DNA of 64,000 nt from Acinetobacter venetianus RAG-1 = CIP 110063 (GCF_000368585.1 NZ_KB849556.1:62001-126000); one strand, 5' to 3'. Counted from the stretch's first letter, positions 28,022 to 37,732 are shown. Numbers and translations: made by a program. Notes: generated by a model from the letters alone, not told the origin.

Positions 28022-30286
28022 ATGGCTTTATTGAATCATCAACGTCCACTTTGGGCATTACTTGCTGCAGCGCCTTTAGTTGCGACAATCAGTACCAATG
28101 TGCAAGCACAGACATGGAAGATTAATCTACGTGATGCGGATTTGACGGCATTTATTAATGAAGTGGCTGACATTACGGGTAAAAACTTTGCGGTTGATCC
28201 ACGCGTACGCGGAAATGTCACGGTTATTTCAAACAAACCTTTAAATAAAGATGAAGTTTATGATCTTTTCTTAGGTGTGTTGAATGTCAATGGTGTTGTG
28301 GCACTCCCTTCTGGAAATACGGTTAAGCTTGTCCCTGACAGCAATGCAAAAAATTCGGGGATTCCATACGATGCGCGCAGTCGAGCGGGTGGTGATCAAA
28401 TCGTTACGCGTGTCATTTGGTTAGAGAATACCAATCCGAATGATTTGATTCCTGCATTACGTCCTTTGATGCCACAATTTGCACATTTAGCTGCTGTGGC
28501 TGGAACTAATGCATTAATTGTTTCAGATCGTGCAACCAATATCTATCAGCTTGAAAGTATTGTGCGTAATCTAGACGGCACTGGTCAAAATGATATTGAA
28601 GCGATTACTTTGCAATCGAGTCAGGCTGAGGAAATTATTGGCTTATTGGAAACAATGAGTGCAACAGGTGCTTCAAAAGATTTTATTGGTTCCCGTGTAC
28701 GTGTGATCGCGGATAACCGTACCAACCGTATTTTGATTAAAGGTGACCCAAACTCACGTAAACGTTTACGCCACATGATTGAAATGTTGGATGTTCCTTC
28801 GGCTGATCGTTTAGGTGGACTCAAGGTCTTCCGTTTAAAATATGCGAGTGCGAAAAATTTAGCTGAAATTTTACAAGGCCTAGTAACAGGACAGTCAGTT
28901 TCATCGTCATCATCAAATAGTGGCAATTCCTCTTCTAGTAACTCAATTAACAATCTGATTTCGAATAATCAAAACTCTAGTTCTTCAACAGGTTCATCAT
29001 CTTCTATTTCAACACCGTCGATTAATCTAAATGGTGGTTCAAACAACAATCAAAATGGTGGTGTCACAAGCTTTAATGGTGGTGGAGTAAGTATTATTGC
29101 GGATAGCACTCAAAATGCTTTGGTAGTTAAGGCCGATCCTCAGTTAATGCGAGAAATAGAAGCGGCTATTCAACAGTTGGATATTCGTCGTCAACAAGTT
29201 TTGATTGAGGCTGCAATTATTGAAGTGGCTGGTGATGATGCGGATCAATTAGGGGTTCAATGGGCATTAGGTGATATTAGTAGTGGTGTAGGCCTTATTA
29301 ATTTTACCAATGTCGGGTCAAGTTTATCTAAGTTAGCTGCGGGTTATCTAACTGGTGGTGCAGCCGGTTTAGGTTCAGCTGTTGGTGCAGGGTCATCCAT
29401 TGCGTTAGGTGATTATAAAGAAGGCGCAGATGGTTCGCGTAAATTGTACGGTGCGCTCATCCAAGCGTTAAAAAGCAATACCAAGTCTAATCTGCTTTCT
29501 ACACCATCGATTGTAACGATGGATAATGAAGAAGCGTACATTGTTGTTGGTCAAAACGTTCCTTTTGTTACAGGCTCTGTGACTACGAATAGTACTGGTG
29601 TTAACCCTTATACGACTGTTGAGCGTAAAGATGTGGGGGTAACGTTAAAAGTTGTTCCTCATATTGGTGAAGGTGGATCGGTTCGTTTAGAGGTAGAGCA
29701 AGAGGTTTCTGCGGTTCAAGAAAGTCGTGGACAAGCAACTGATTTGGTCACCAGTAAGCGAGCAATTAAAACAGCAGTTCTAGCAGATCATGGGCAGACC
29801 GTTGTGCTTGGCGGTTTGATTTCCGATAATACGGTTCAATCTCGACAAGGTGTTCCAGTTCTTAGTGATATTCCTTACTTGGGTCGATTATTTAGAGCGG
29901 ATAGCAAGACGAATGAGAAGCGCAATTTACTTGTCTTTATCCATCCCACCATCGTAGGCGATGCGGATGATGTTCGACGTATTTCTCAACAACGTTATAA
30001 TCAACTTTATAGCTTGCAGTTGGCAATGGATAAAAATGGTAACTTTGCAAAATTACCAGAAAATGTGAATGATATTTATCGCCAACAACCTGTGGCAGCG
30101 AATAGCTCTCCTTATCAGAAAGTTCCAACAGCAACTCAGCAAAATCAATCTGGCGCTGTTTCAACACCTGTAGCGGAAGATAGACCTGTTGTACAGCAAA
30201 AATCAGTTGCGCTTCCTGTAAAGGAAACTGAACGCAGTAAAAATACGGTGACAACAACAACGATTCGCCCAGCATCTTCACAGTAG
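28022..30286 (+). CDS. gspD: Type II secretion outer-membrane secretin
   Basis: Forms the outer-membrane channel through which folded exoproteins (lipases and proteases in this genus) leave. The order is signal peptide (cleavage after NVQA), N0 domain (WKINLRDADLTAFINEVADI), N1-N3 repeats interrupted by a long Ser/Asn-rich loop (about residues 295-350), the secretin core (VPFVTGSVTT ... VGVTLKVVPHIGEGG) and a Gln/Thr-rich C-terminal tail with no clear S-domain. ATG 28022 gives 754 residues with a good signal peptide; a GTG at 28013 is an alternative with AGGA 4 nt before it. Confidence 0.95.
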   Translation: MALLNHQRPLWALLAAAPLVATISTNVQAQTWKINLRDADLTAFINEVADITGKNFAVDPRVRGNVTVISNKPLNKDEVYDLFLGVLNVNGVVALPSGNTVKLVPDSNAKNSGIPYDARSRAGGDQIVTRVIWLENTNPNDLIPALRPLMPQFAHLAAVAGTNALIVSDRATNIYQLESIVRNLDGTGQNDIEAITLQSSQAEEIIGLLETMSATGASKDFIGSRVRVIADNRTNRILIKGDPNSRKRLRHMIEMLDVPSADRLGGLKVFRLKYASAKNLAEILQGLVTGQSVSSSSSNSGNSSSSNSINNLISNNQNSSSSTGSSSSISTPSINLNGGSNNNQNGGVTSFNGGGVSIIADSTQNALVVKADPQLMREIEAAIQQLDIRRQQVLIEAAIIEVAGDDADQLGVQWALGDISSGVGLINFTNVGSSLSKLAAGYLTGGAAGLGSAVGAGSSIALGDYKEGADGSRKLYGALIQALKSNTKSNLLSTPSIVTMDNEEAYIVVGQNVPFVTGSVTTNSTGVNPYTTVERKDVGVTLKVVPHIGEGGSVRLEVEQEVSAVQESRGQATDLVTSKRAIKTAVLADHGQTVVLGGLISDNTVQSRQGVPVLSDIPYLGRLFRADSKTNEKRNLLVFIHPTIVGDADDVRRISQQRYNQLYSLQLAMDKNGNFAKLPENVNDIYRQQPVAANSSPYQKVPTATQQNQSGAVSTPVAEDRPVVQQKSVALPVKETERSKNTVTTTTIRPASSQ

Positions 30287-30349
30287 ATGCACAGAAGACC
30301 TTATGCGACAATGTTACAATTGCAAGAAATTATATAAGGATATGCATCT

Positions 30350-30967
30350 ATGACTTGGAAATTACAAGCCATTACAGGTGAATTTACGGGGCAAGAAATT
30401 AGTGTTGAACGTGATATGTTGGTTGGGCGCCATCAAGATGCTGATTTGCTGCTGCAATCGGCAGATATATCACGTCGACATGCTGCATTGTTGCTGAAAG
30501 ATCAGCAGCTTTGGGTGCAAGATCTGAATTCTTCTAATGGAACATTTATCAATGATCTAAAAATTGAGCAAGAAACCGAGTTGAATGATGGTGATATTGT
30601 TCAATTCGCAAGTTTTATGTTTTCTGTTCTTGCACCAGTAAGTGTTGCTGATTTACCTGAAATTGAAGCTGAGCCTGTGTCATCTTCGGCACACGATCAA
30701 GGAATGCCAAGCATTGCAGAACGTGCTGCAGAAACCTCGATTACTCGCGATGGTATGCCACAACAAGTGACAATACCAAAACCAGCACCAATTCCAGAGG
30801 GTGTGGATGTCAAAGTCACTGCGCCTGAGCAACAACCAGTAGTGATTGAAGAGCCTGTTTCTCGTGTTGAACAAGAAAAAGAACAGCAAAAAAATGCTTC
30901 TGTAGGCTTAATTTCAATTATTGTGTTGGTGATTTTAGCTGTGATTGCATGGTTGTTCTTTAAATAA
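30350..30967 (+). CDS. FHA-domain protein with C-terminal membrane anchor
   Basis: 205 residues: an N-terminal forkhead-associated phosphothreonine-binding domain with the expected GRHQDADLLLQ, DISRRHAAL and LNSSNGTFIND motifs, then a Pro/Glu/Val-rich linker and a C-terminal membrane helix (LISIIVLVILAVIAWLFF). This is a tail-anchored design with the FHA domain in the cytoplasm. No Ser/Thr kinase or type VI genes are in the window. It follows gspD by 63 bp and may be co-transcribed; the partner phosphoprotein is unknown. Confidence 0.88.
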   Translation: MTWKLQAITGEFTGQEISVERDMLVGRHQDADLLLQSADISRRHAALLLKDQQLWVQDLNSSNGTFINDLKIEQETELNDGDIVQFASFMFSVLAPVSVADLPEIEAEPVSSSAHDQGMPSIAERAAETSITRDGMPQQVTIPKPAPIPEGVDVKVTAPEQQPVVIEEPVSRVEQEKEQQKNASVGLISIIVLVILAVIAWLFFK

Positions 30968-31032
30968 TCGATCTAAGCTTTTACAATCAAAGGCATGCTA
31001 TTTGAGCGTGCCTTTTGTTTTTGAGTGAAAAT

Positions 31033-31725
31033 ATGTCTGTTGCACAGTTACAACATCGCGATCTAATTTTATTTGATTTGGATGGAACTCTAGTTGATTC
31101 AGCTGCTGATTTATATCGATCAATGAATCTCAGCTTGGAACAACTAGGATGGCCTTTGGTGACTGAATTACAAGTTCGAGAGTGGGTTGGTAAAGGCGCA
31201 GCGAAATTATGCGAAACAGTGCTTGAGCATTTATTTGGTCAAGTTGATGCACAAAAGCAAAAAAAATTACTCGATACTTTCTTGGATGTTTATGCACGTG
31301 AACTATGTGTAAATACCACAATTTATGATGGTGTCTTAACTTTCTTGGAGTACTGTCAAAGCCATCGTATTTTAATGGCATGTGTAACTAATAAACCTGA
31401 ACATTTGGCTGTGGGAATCTTAGAAAGCTTAAAGCTCTCTTGTTTTTTTGAAATGGTGGTTGGTGGTGATACTTTGCCAGAGCGCAAACCACATCCGTTG
31501 CCTTTATTACATTGTATGCAGCAGCAAAATGTTGATAAGGCAGGCACATTAATGGTGGGTGATTCCAGTAATGACGTGGAAGCGGCTAGACGTGCAGGTA
31601 TTGATTGTATTGTGGTTAGCTATGGCTATAATCATGGTGAAAACATCTATGATTGTCAGCCACAACAAGTTGTTGATAGTTTATTTGAATTGGTTGAAGA
31701 AGATCAAATAAGGAGAAAGGCATGA
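31033..31725 (+). CDS. gph: Phosphoglycolate phosphatase (HAD family)
   Basis: HAD hydrolase of 230 residues that dephosphorylates 2-phosphoglycolate. Motif I is FDLDGTLVDS (nucleophile Asp), motif II CVTNKP, motif III lysine in GGDTLPERKPHP, and motif IV GDSSNDVEAARRAG. ATG 31033 is taken over an upstream TTG. The gph-trpE neighbourhood is the same as in Pseudomonas, which supports the name. The stop overlaps a 12-codon mini-frame with a very good ribosome-binding site. Confidence 0.92.
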   Translation: MSVAQLQHRDLILFDLDGTLVDSAADLYRSMNLSLEQLGWPLVTELQVREWVGKGAAKLCETVLEHLFGQVDAQKQKKLLDTFLDVYARELCVNTTIYDGVLTFLEYCQSHRILMACVTNKPEHLAVGILESLKLSCFFEMVVGGDTLPERKPHPLPLLHCMQQQNVDKAGTLMVGDSSNDVEAARRAGIDCIVVSYGYNHGENIYDCQPQQVVDSLFELVEEDQIRRKA

Positions 31726-31757
31726 GCTTGGTTATGGTTTTTCGATGGCGAAATTAA
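31722..31757 (+). CDS. Putative 11-residue leader peptide before trpE
   Basis: A mini-ORF encoding MSLVMVFRWRN overlaps the gph stop (ATGA) and is preceded by AAGGAGAAAGG, an excellent Shine-Dalgarno region. It contains one Trp. A 7-bp stem (TATGGTT 31733-31739, AACCATA 31789-31795) links it to the trpE ribosome-binding region. No T-run terminator is present, so classical attenuation is unlikely. It may be a chance frame. Confidence 0.25.
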   Translation: MSLVMVFRWRN

Positions 31758-31805
31758 AGCAAGATCGAACGAAAACGCAAAGAAACTTAACCATAGAGAA
31801 TATTC

Positions 31806-33299
31806 ATGACTTCACAAACACAATTCGAACAGCTGAAATCGGCTGGCTTCAATACGATTCCTGTTTATCGCCAGCGTTTGGCTGATACAGAAACACCACT
31901 TTCAGTATTTGCTCGTTTTAAAGAACAGAAACAAGCCTATTTATTTGAATCTGTAGAGGGTGGTGAAAACTGGGCGCGTTATTCCATGATTGGTTTGGGT
32001 GAATCGACCGTTTTTTCATGTAATGCTGGAGTTTTAACGATTCAGCAGGCAGATGGCTCGGTAACAGAAGAGCACTGTGCTGACCCGTTTCAGTATATCC
32101 GTGAATTTCAAAGCCAGTTTAAAGTACCGACTCAAAAGGAAATTCCAGATTTACCGAGTTTTACTGGTGGTTTGGTAGGGTATTTGGGCTATGACGCTGT
32201 TCGTTATATTGAGCCAAAACTCAAAAATGTTCCAACTGCGGATCCTGTGACACTACCTGATTTATGGTTAATGTTGTCTCAAACAGTTATCGTATTTGAT
32301 AATTTAAAAGATACCTTGTTTTTAATTCATCATGCGGATGCTAAACAGCCAAACGCGTATGATCAAGCTCAGACTAAATTAGATCAACTTGAGCAATTGC
32401 TTGCAACCCCAGTGAGTTTACAAGCTAAGCCACATACCAAGCCGAACTTTGAGTCAATTACGGGGCGCGAGAAGTTTCTTCAGACTGTTGAAAAGGTAAA
32501 AGAATACATTCGTGCTGGTGATGTTATGCAAGTTGTGCCAGGTCAACGAATGGTTTCAGACTTTGATGGAGAGGCTTTGCAGGTTTATCGTGCTTTGCGT
32601 CATTTAAATCCATCACCTTATTTATTCCTTGTACAGGGGCAGACCATTACTGATCAAAAGCCTTTTCATATTGTAGGTTCATCGCCTGAGATTTTATCTC
32701 GTTTAGAGAATGGTATTGCAACAGTTCGTCCATTGGCTGGAACACGACCTCGTGGTAAGACCAAAGAAGAAGATCTTGCTTTAGAGCAAGATTTACTGGC
32801 AGACGAAAAAGAAATTGCTGAGCATCTCATGTTGATTGATCTTGGTCGTAATGATGTTGGGCGTGTTTCAAAGATTGGTAAGGTTCAAGTAACGGACCGA
32901 ATGGTGATTGAGCGTTATTCGCATGTCATGCATATTGTGTCAAATGTGCAAGGTGAAGTTCGAGATGATGTTGATGCTTTAGATGTATTTAAAGCAACGT
33001 TCCCAGCAGGAACACTTTCAGGCGCGCCAAAAATTCGTGCCATGGAAATTATTGACGAAGTTGAACCAGTAAAACGTGGCGTATTTGGTGGTGCCGTTGG
33101 ATATTTGGGCTGGCATGGTGAAATGGATATGTCGATTGCGATTCGAACCTGTGTTATTCGTGAAAATAAAGTCTATGTGCAAGCTGGTGCGGGACTGGTT
33201 GCTGACTCAAATCCTGAATCAGAGTGGAATGAGACCCAAATAAAAGCTCGTGCAGTGATCAAAGCGGTTGAATTATCGTCAAACGGGTTGATTTTATGA
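31806..33299 (+). CDS. trpE: Anthranilate synthase component I
   Basis: Chorismate to anthranilate, first step of tryptophan synthesis, with a TrpG glutaminase subunit encoded elsewhere. The 497 residues comprise an N-terminal regulatory region (YLFESVEGGENWARYSMIGL, including the Ser element of the tryptophan-binding site) and the chorismate-binding domain (RPLAGTRPRGKTKEEDLALE, ATFPAGTLSGAPKIRAMEII, GGAVGYLGWHG). As in Pseudomonas, trpE is separate from trpGDC and next to gph. The tRNA-tuf operon follows. Confidence 0.97.
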   Translation: MTSQTQFEQLKSAGFNTIPVYRQRLADTETPLSVFARFKEQKQAYLFESVEGGENWARYSMIGLGESTVFSCNAGVLTIQQADGSVTEEHCADPFQYIREFQSQFKVPTQKEIPDLPSFTGGLVGYLGYDAVRYIEPKLKNVPTADPVTLPDLWLMLSQTVIVFDNLKDTLFLIHHADAKQPNAYDQAQTKLDQLEQLLATPVSLQAKPHTKPNFESITGREKFLQTVEKVKEYIRAGDVMQVVPGQRMVSDFDGEALQVYRALRHLNPSPYLFLVQGQTITDQKPFHIVGSSPEILSRLENGIATVRPLAGTRPRGKTKEEDLALEQDLLADEKEIAEHLMLIDLGRNDVGRVSKIGKVQVTDRMVIERYSHVMHIVSNVQGEVRDDVDALDVFKATFPAGTLSGAPKIRAMEIIDEVEPVKRGVFGGAVGYLGWHGEMDMSIAIRTCVIRENKVYVQAGAGLVADSNPESEWNETQIKARAVIKAVELSSNGLIL

Positions 33300-33323
33300 G
33301 TTTTTAAGGTTTTTTTTGAAAAA

Positions 33324-33360
33324 ACCACTTGCATCGATTCAGAGTTTTGCTAAACTGCAC
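33324..33360 (+). promoter_or_regulatory. Promoter of the tRNA-tuf operon
   Basis: TTGCAT (33329-33334) and TAAACT (33351-33356) are separated by 16 bp, with a TGC extended -10 just before the latter. The predicted start is about 35 bp before the first tRNA. This is the only strong sigma-70-like candidate between trpE and the tRNA cluster. Confidence 0.6.
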
Positions 33361-33398
33361 ACCGTTCCGATACGAAACGTACGAAACGCTAAGAAAGA

Positions 33399-33474
<76 letters not shown>

Positions 33475-33528
33475 TCTTAAAGTGTAGTGTGTGAGTAGTA
33501 AAGGAAAGCGCTGAAATAAGTGCGACGT

Positions 33529-33612
33529 GGTGGGATTCCCGAGCGGCCAAAGGGGGCAGACTGTAACTCTGTTGCGAAAGCTTCGAAGGTTCGAATCCTT
33601 CTCCCACCACCA
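33529..33612 (+). tRNA. tRNA-Tyr (anticodon GTA)
   Basis: An 84-nt class II tRNA with a long variable arm, acceptor GGTGGGA/TCCCACC, anticodon GTA in GACTGTAACTC and encoded ACCA. Confidence 0.96.
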
Positions 33613-33647
33613 TTAACTTCGAATGAAGTGGTTAATACCAATGTCGT

Positions 33648-33723
33648 GCGGGAGTAACTCAGTTGGTAGAGTGGCAGCCTTCCAAGCTGCATGTCGCGAG
33701 TTCGATCCTCGTCTCCCGCTCCA
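33648..33723 (+). tRNA. tRNA-Gly (anticodon TCC)
   Basis: A 76-nt cloverleaf, acceptor GCGGGAG/CTCCCGC, anticodon TCC in CCTTCCAAG, encoded TCCA end. Confidence 0.96.
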
Positions 33724-33736
33724 TCGAAGGATAATC

Positions 33737-33811
<75 letters not shown>

Positions 33812-33975
33812 GATATACAGCTTAGTAGAGTTTTCTACAAAATTTTAAAGAAGCAGGCTTTTATAGTCTGCTTTTCAAGTATTAGGTGTCTAGTTTTTTA
33901 GGCAAATGTCGATAAAGAAGGTTTTTCAGGGTTGTTTTTCTCTAAACTGGTGTCGACGTAAACGAGGAAAATCAA

Positions 33976-35166
33976 ATGGCTAAGGCTAAGTTTGAACGTA
34001 ATAAACCACACGTAAACGTGGGTACAATTGGTCACGTTGACCATGGTAAAACAACTTTAACTGCTGCAATTGCAACTATCTGTGCAAAAACTTACGGCGG
34101 TGAAGCTAAAGATTACGCAGCTATCGACTCTGCACCAGAAGAAAAAGCACGTGGTATTACAATTAATACTTCACACGTAGAATACGATTCTCCAACTCGT
34201 CACTACGCTCACGTAGACTGCCCGGGTCACGCCGATTATGTTAAAAACATGATTACTGGTGCTGCTCAGATGGACGGCGCGATCCTTGTATGTGCTGCGA
34301 CTGATGGTCCAATGCCACAAACTCGTGAACACATCCTTCTTTCTCGTCAGGTTGGTGTACCTTACATTCTTGTATTCCTTAACAAGTGTGACCTTGTTGA
34401 TGATGAAGAATTACTTGAATTAGTAGAAATGGAAGTTCGTGAACTTCTTTCTACTTACGACTTCCCAGGTGATGACACTCCAGTTATCCGTGGTTCTGCT
34501 CTTGCTGCGCTTAATGGTGATGCTGGTCAGTATGGTGAGTCTTCAGTTCTTGCTCTTGTTGAAGCGCTTGACTCTTACATCCCAGAACCAGAACGTGCTA
34601 TCGACAAAGCATTCTTAATGCCAATCGAAGACGTATTCTCAATCTCTGGTCGTGGTACTGTAGTAACAGGCCGTGTAGAGTCTGGTATCGTTAAAGTAGG
34701 CGAAGAAGTTGAAATCGTTGGTATCAAAGATACAGTTAAAACAACTGTAACTGGCGTAGAAATGTTCCGTAAACTTCTTGACGAAGGTCGTGCGGGCGAG
34801 AACTGTGGTGTTCTTCTACGTGGTACTAAGCGTGAAGACGTACAACGTGGTCAAGTACTTGCTAAACCAGGTTCAATCAAGCCACACACTAAATTCGACG
34901 CAGAAGTATATGTACTTTCTAAAGAAGAAGGTGGTCGTCATACTCCATTCCTTAACGGTTACCGTCCACAGTTCTACTTCCGTACAACTGACGTAACTGG
35001 CGCAATCAAGTTACAAGACGGCGTTGAAATGGTAATGCCAGGTGACAACGTTGAAATGTCAGTAGAATTAATCCACCCAATCGCAATGGACCCAGGTCTA
35101 CGTTTTGCGATCCGTGAAGGTGGTCGTACTGTAGGTGCTGGTGTTGTTGCTAAAGTAACTGCATAA
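33976..35166 (+). CDS. tuf: Elongation factor Tu
   Basis: GTPase that delivers aminoacyl-tRNA to the ribosome. The 396 residues include the G1 loop [13 protein letters not shown], switch [14 protein letters not shown]3 [12 protein letters not shown] and G4 NKCDLVDD, followed by the two beta-barrel domains to the C-terminal [11 protein letters not shown]. It follows four tRNAs, as E. coli tufB does. Codon use is strongly biased, as expected for a highly expressed gene. A second tuf copy near fus is expected elsewhere in the genome. Confidence 0.98.
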   Translation: MAKAKFERNKPHVNVGTIGHVDHGKTTLTAAIATICAKTYGGEAKDYAAIDSAPEEKARGITINTSHVEYDSPTRHYAHVDCPGHADYVKNMITGAAQMDGAILVCAATDGPMPQTREHILLSRQVGVPYILVFLNKCDLVDDEELLELVEMEVRELLSTYDFPGDDTPVIRGSALAALNGDAGQYGESSVLALVEALDSYIPEPERAIDKAFLMPIEDVFSISGRGTVVTGRVESGIVKVGEEVEIVGIKDTVKTTVTGVEMFRKLLDEGRAGENCGVLLRGTKREDVQRGQVLAKPGSIKPHTKFDAEVYVLSKEEGGRHTPFLNGYRPQFYFRTTDVTGAIKLQDGVEMVMPGDNVEMSVELIHPIAMDPGLRFAIREGGRTVGAGVVAKVTA

Positions 35167-35186
35167 GCCCGATACTGTGTTACACT

Positions 35187-35214
35187 CAAATCGGAAGCTT
35201 CGGCTTTCGATTTG
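35187..35214 (+). other. 12-bp hairpin with UUCG tetraloop between tuf and tRNA-Trp
   Basis: The stem CAAATCGGAAGC / GGCTTTCGATTTG-type pairing closes on a C(TTCG)G tetraloop, known to be unusually stable in RNA. No T-run follows, so it more likely protects or processes the tuf 3' end than terminates transcription. Confidence 0.6.
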
Positions 35215-35220
35215 CATAAT

Positions 35221-35296
35221 AGGCTAGTAGTTCAATTGGTAGAGCGTCGGTCTCCAAAACCGAATGTTGGGGGTTCGAGTCCCTCCTGGCCTGCCA
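35221..35296 (+). tRNA. tRNA-Trp (anticodon CCA)
   Basis: A 76-nt cloverleaf, acceptor AGGCTAG facing CTGGCCT (one G-T pair), anticodon CCA in TCTCCAAAA, T-loop GGTTCGAGTCC, encoded GCCA end. Position between tuf and secE is conserved in many proteobacteria. A T-run follows directly. Confidence 0.95.
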
Positions 35297-35314
35297 CTTT
35301 TTTTTTATAAAAAA

Positions 35315-35343
35315 GCTTAATTCTGGCTGAGTTGTCATATAAT
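35315..35343 (+). promoter_or_regulatory. Candidate secE-nusG promoter
   Basis: A perfect TATAAT at 35338-35343 has weak -35 candidates around 35315-35322 (GCTTAA or TTAATT) at 15-17 bp. It lies 30 bp before the secE ATG, after tRNA-Trp. Confidence 0.5.
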
Positions 35344-35372
35344 AAGTCGCGAATTCTACGACGAGTAAAAAA

Positions 35373-35813
35373 ATGTCGAATGATAAATCGCGTGACGCAT
35401 TAAGCGACGCGCCAATCCCTCAAAGAAATAATGCTGCGGAAGTTGTAAGTTCAGGTTCTCCACTTGATGCTGTTTTGTGGTTGATTGCTATAGCTTTATT
35501 CATCGGTTCAGCATTGGTAAATCAGCATTTACCAGCCTATTGGGCGCCTGCAAATGATATTTGGGTGCGCATTGGGGTAATTTTGGCTTGTATCGTCGTC
35601 GCTTTAGGTTTATTATACGCCACCCATCAAGGTAAAGGCTTTGTGCGCTTGTTGCAAGATGCACGAATTGAACTGCGTCGAGTGACTTGGCCTACAAAAC
35701 AAGAGACGATCACGACATCGTGGCAGGTTCTTTTGGTTGTGGTTGTAGCATCATTAGTGTTGTGGTGCTTCGATTACGGGTTAGGTTGGTTTATTAAGTT
35801 AATTATCGGGTAA
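35373..35813 (+). CDS. secE: Preprotein translocase subunit SecE
   Basis: Essential membrane subunit of SecYEG. The 146 residues have a hydrophilic N-terminal tail, three predicted membrane helices (about 30-50, 60-80 and 115-140) and the conserved cytoplasmic hinge before the last helix, [20 protein letters not shown]. The three-helix form is as in E. coli. nusG follows 7 bp later. Confidence 0.95.
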   Translation: MSNDKSRDALSDAPIPQRNNAAEVVSSGSPLDAVLWLIAIALFIGSALVNQHLPAYWAPANDIWVRIGVILACIVVALGLLYATHQGKGFVRLLQDARIELRRVTWPTKQETITTSWQVLLVVVVASLVLWCFDYGLGWFIKLIIG

Positions 35814-35820
35814 GAGCGCC

Positions 35821-36354
35821 ATGAAACGTTGGTATATTATTCATGCCTATTCAGGTTTTGAAAAACAAGTGATGCGTTCACTTAATGAACGAATTCAACG
35901 TAGCACGGTAGCTGATAGCTTTGGTGAAGTCCTTGTTCCTACTGAAGAAGTAGTAGAAATGAAGGATGGGAAGAAGCGCAAATCTGAACGTAAATTCTTT
36001 CCAGGCTATGTATTAGTCGAAATGGAAATGAATGATGATACTTGGCACATTGTAAAAGAATGTCCAAAGGTTCTAGGTTTTATTGGTGGAACACCAGAGA
36101 AACCAGCACCAATTTCACAGCGTGAAGCAGATGCGATTCTTGCTCGTGTACGTAATACTGGTGAAGCACCTCGTCCTAAGACGATGTTTGAGCCAGGTGA
36201 AGAATTGCTCGTTATTGATGGTCCGTTCACAGACTTTAAAGGGGTCGTGGAGGAAGTGCAATACGATAAGTCACGTTTAACGTTGACGATTAATGTATTT
36301 AATCGACCAACTCAAGTTGAACTCGAATTTCGTCAAGTCGAAAAAACGATTTAA
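35821..36354 (+). CDS. nusG: Transcription antitermination factor NusG
   Basis: Processivity factor binding RNA polymerase through its N-terminal domain ([20 protein letters not shown] ... [11 protein letters not shown]) and Rho or ribosomal S10 through the C-terminal KOW domain ([15 protein letters not shown]). The 177 residues are the usual size. It is co-transcribed with secE. Confidence 0.97.
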   Translation: MKRWYIIHAYSGFEKQVMRSLNERIQRSTVADSFGEVLVPTEEVVEMKDGKKRKSERKFFPGYVLVEMEMNDDTWHIVKECPKVLGFIGGTPEKPAPISQREADAILARVRNTGEAPRPKTMFEPGEELLVIDGPFTDFKGVVEEVQYDKSRLTLTINVFNRPTQVELEFRQVEKTI

Positions 36355-36373
36355 TTTGAATTGGTTGAAAAGC

Positions 36374-36400
36374 GCCCGATTTGATCGGGCATTGTTGTTC
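36374..36400 (+). terminator. Weak terminator or attenuator between nusG and rplK
   Basis: The perfect stem GCCCGAT / ATCGGGC has a 3-nt loop but is followed only by ATTGTTGTTC, an interrupted T-tract. Partial termination or processing is likely. Confidence 0.45.
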
Positions 36401-36465
36401 TAACACTTCGGTGTTGTTTAATTTTTTGGGGAGCCTAGCGGCGTCTGTACCCAGAGGAAATTTCA

Positions 36466-36894
36466 ATGGCTAAGAAGATTGACGGCTATATCAAGCTGCA
36501 AGTTCCAGCTGGTAAAGCAAATCCATCTCCACCAATTGGTCCTGCTTTAGGTCAACGTGGTGTAAACATCATGGCTTTCTGTAAAGAATTCAATGCTGCT
36601 ACACAAAAACTTGAAGTTGGTTTGCCAATTCCTGTCGTGATCACTGTGTACAACGATAAGTCGTTCACTTTCATCATGAAAACTCCACCTGCATCTATTC
36701 TTCTTAAGAAAGCTGCTGGTATTCAAAAGGGTTCTTCTGTACCTAACAAAACTAAAGTTGGTAAGTTGACTCGTGCTCAATTAGAAGAAATTGCGACTAC
36801 TAAAGAACCAGACTTAACTGGTGCTGATTTAGACGCTCGTGTTCGTACCATCGCTGGTTCTGCACGTTCTATGGGCTTGGAAGTGGAGCTATAA
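36466..36894 (+). CDS. rplK: 50S ribosomal protein L11
   Basis: Component of the GTPase-associated centre on 23S rRNA, contacting thiostrepton and RelA. The 142 residues have the Pro-rich N-terminal domain ([20 protein letters not shown]) and the C-terminal rRNA-binding domain ([17 protein letters not shown]). rplA starts 3 bp after the stop; the two are expected to be regulated together by L1. Confidence 0.98.
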   Translation: MAKKIDGYIKLQVPAGKANPSPPIGPALGQRGVNIMAFCKEFNAATQKLEVGLPIPVVITVYNDKSFTFIMKTPPASILLKKAAGIQKGSSVPNKTKVGKLTRAQLEEIATTKEPDLTGADLDARVRTIAGSARSMGLEVEL

Positions 36895-36897
36895 GAC

Positions 36898-37593
36898 ATG
36901 GCAAAGTTAACTAAACGTCAAAAAGCCATCGCTGCTGCTGTAGAAGCAAACAAAGTTTACACTTTGGAAGAAGCAGTACAAGTTCTTAACAGCCTTCCAG
37001 CTGCGAAGTTCAAAGAATCTTTAGACATCTCTGTAAATCTTGGTGTAGATCCACGTAAATCTGACCAAGTTGTTCGTGGTGCGACTACTTTACCTGCTGG
37101 TACTGGTAAAACTGTACGTGTTGCAGTATTTGCTCAAGGTGCTGCTGCTGAAGCTGCGAAAGAAGCTGGTGCTGACATCGTTGGTTTTGATGACCTTGCT
37201 GAAAGCATTCAAGGTGGAAATCTTGATTTCGACGTAGTGATTGCTGCTCCTGATGCAATGCGCGTTGTTGGTAAGTTAGGTACGATTCTTGGTCCACGTG
37301 GCTTAATGCCAAACCCTAAAGTGGGTACAGTAACTCCTGATGTTGCTGGTGCGGTTAAGAATGCTAAATCTGGTCAAGCACGTTACCGTGTAGACAAAGC
37401 GGGTATCATCCACGCTGCGATTGGCCAATTAGGCTTCAGCGAAGATGCTGTTCGTCAAAACGTTGAAACTTTAATTGCAGATTTAAAACGTTTAAAACCT
37501 GCAACTTCTAAAGGTGTATACGTTAAAAAGATCACTTTGAGCTCAACTATGGGTCCTGGTCTTGCAATTGACGTAAACAACGTTTCTAAGTAA
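36898..37593 (+). CDS. rplA: 50S ribosomal protein L1
   Basis: L1-stalk protein of the 50S subunit and, in E. coli, translational repressor of the L11-L1 mRNA. The 231 residues contain the L1 signature region [19 protein letters not shown] and the C-terminal [18 protein letters not shown]. Position and length are canonical. A perfect hairpin and the rplJ leader follow. Confidence 0.98.
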   Translation: MAKLTKRQKAIAAAVEANKVYTLEEAVQVLNSLPAAKFKESLDISVNLGVDPRKSDQVVRGATTLPAGTGKTVRVAVFAQGAAAEAAKEAGADIVGFDDLAESIQGGNLDFDVVIAAPDAMRVVGKLGTILGPRGLMPNPKVGTVTPDVAGAVKNAKSGQARYRVDKAGIIHAAIGQLGFSEDAVRQNVETLIADLKRLKPATSKGVYVKKITLSSTMGPGLAIDVNNVSK

Positions 37594-37612
37594 TTAGAAA
37601 GAATTTTAAAGC

Positions 37613-37638
37613 CTCAGATTCTTTTATAAGAATCTGAG
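37613..37638 (+). other. Perfect 11-bp hairpin after rplA
   Basis: CTCAGATTCTT and AAGAATCTGAG flank a 4-nt loop. The following sequence is not a T-run, so it is probably a processing or stability element between the L11-L1 and L10-L12 parts of the transcript. Confidence 0.6.
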
Positions 37639-37732
37639 CAAACTTTGAATTGATAAATGAATATTTATCAGCGTCAAAGACCTCAGGCGAGAGATATTTT
37701 CGAATATTTTTCTTAATAAACCAGTCTGAGTA

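Noticed and set aside
28900..29080. Low-complexity Ser/Asn repeat inside gspD as a possible frame error or insertion
   Set aside because: The frame is intact and such Ser/Asn-rich loops are normal between secretin N-domains.
31722..31805. Classical transcription attenuator for trpE
   Set aside because: Only one Trp codon in the mini-ORF and no terminator hairpin with T-run before trpE.
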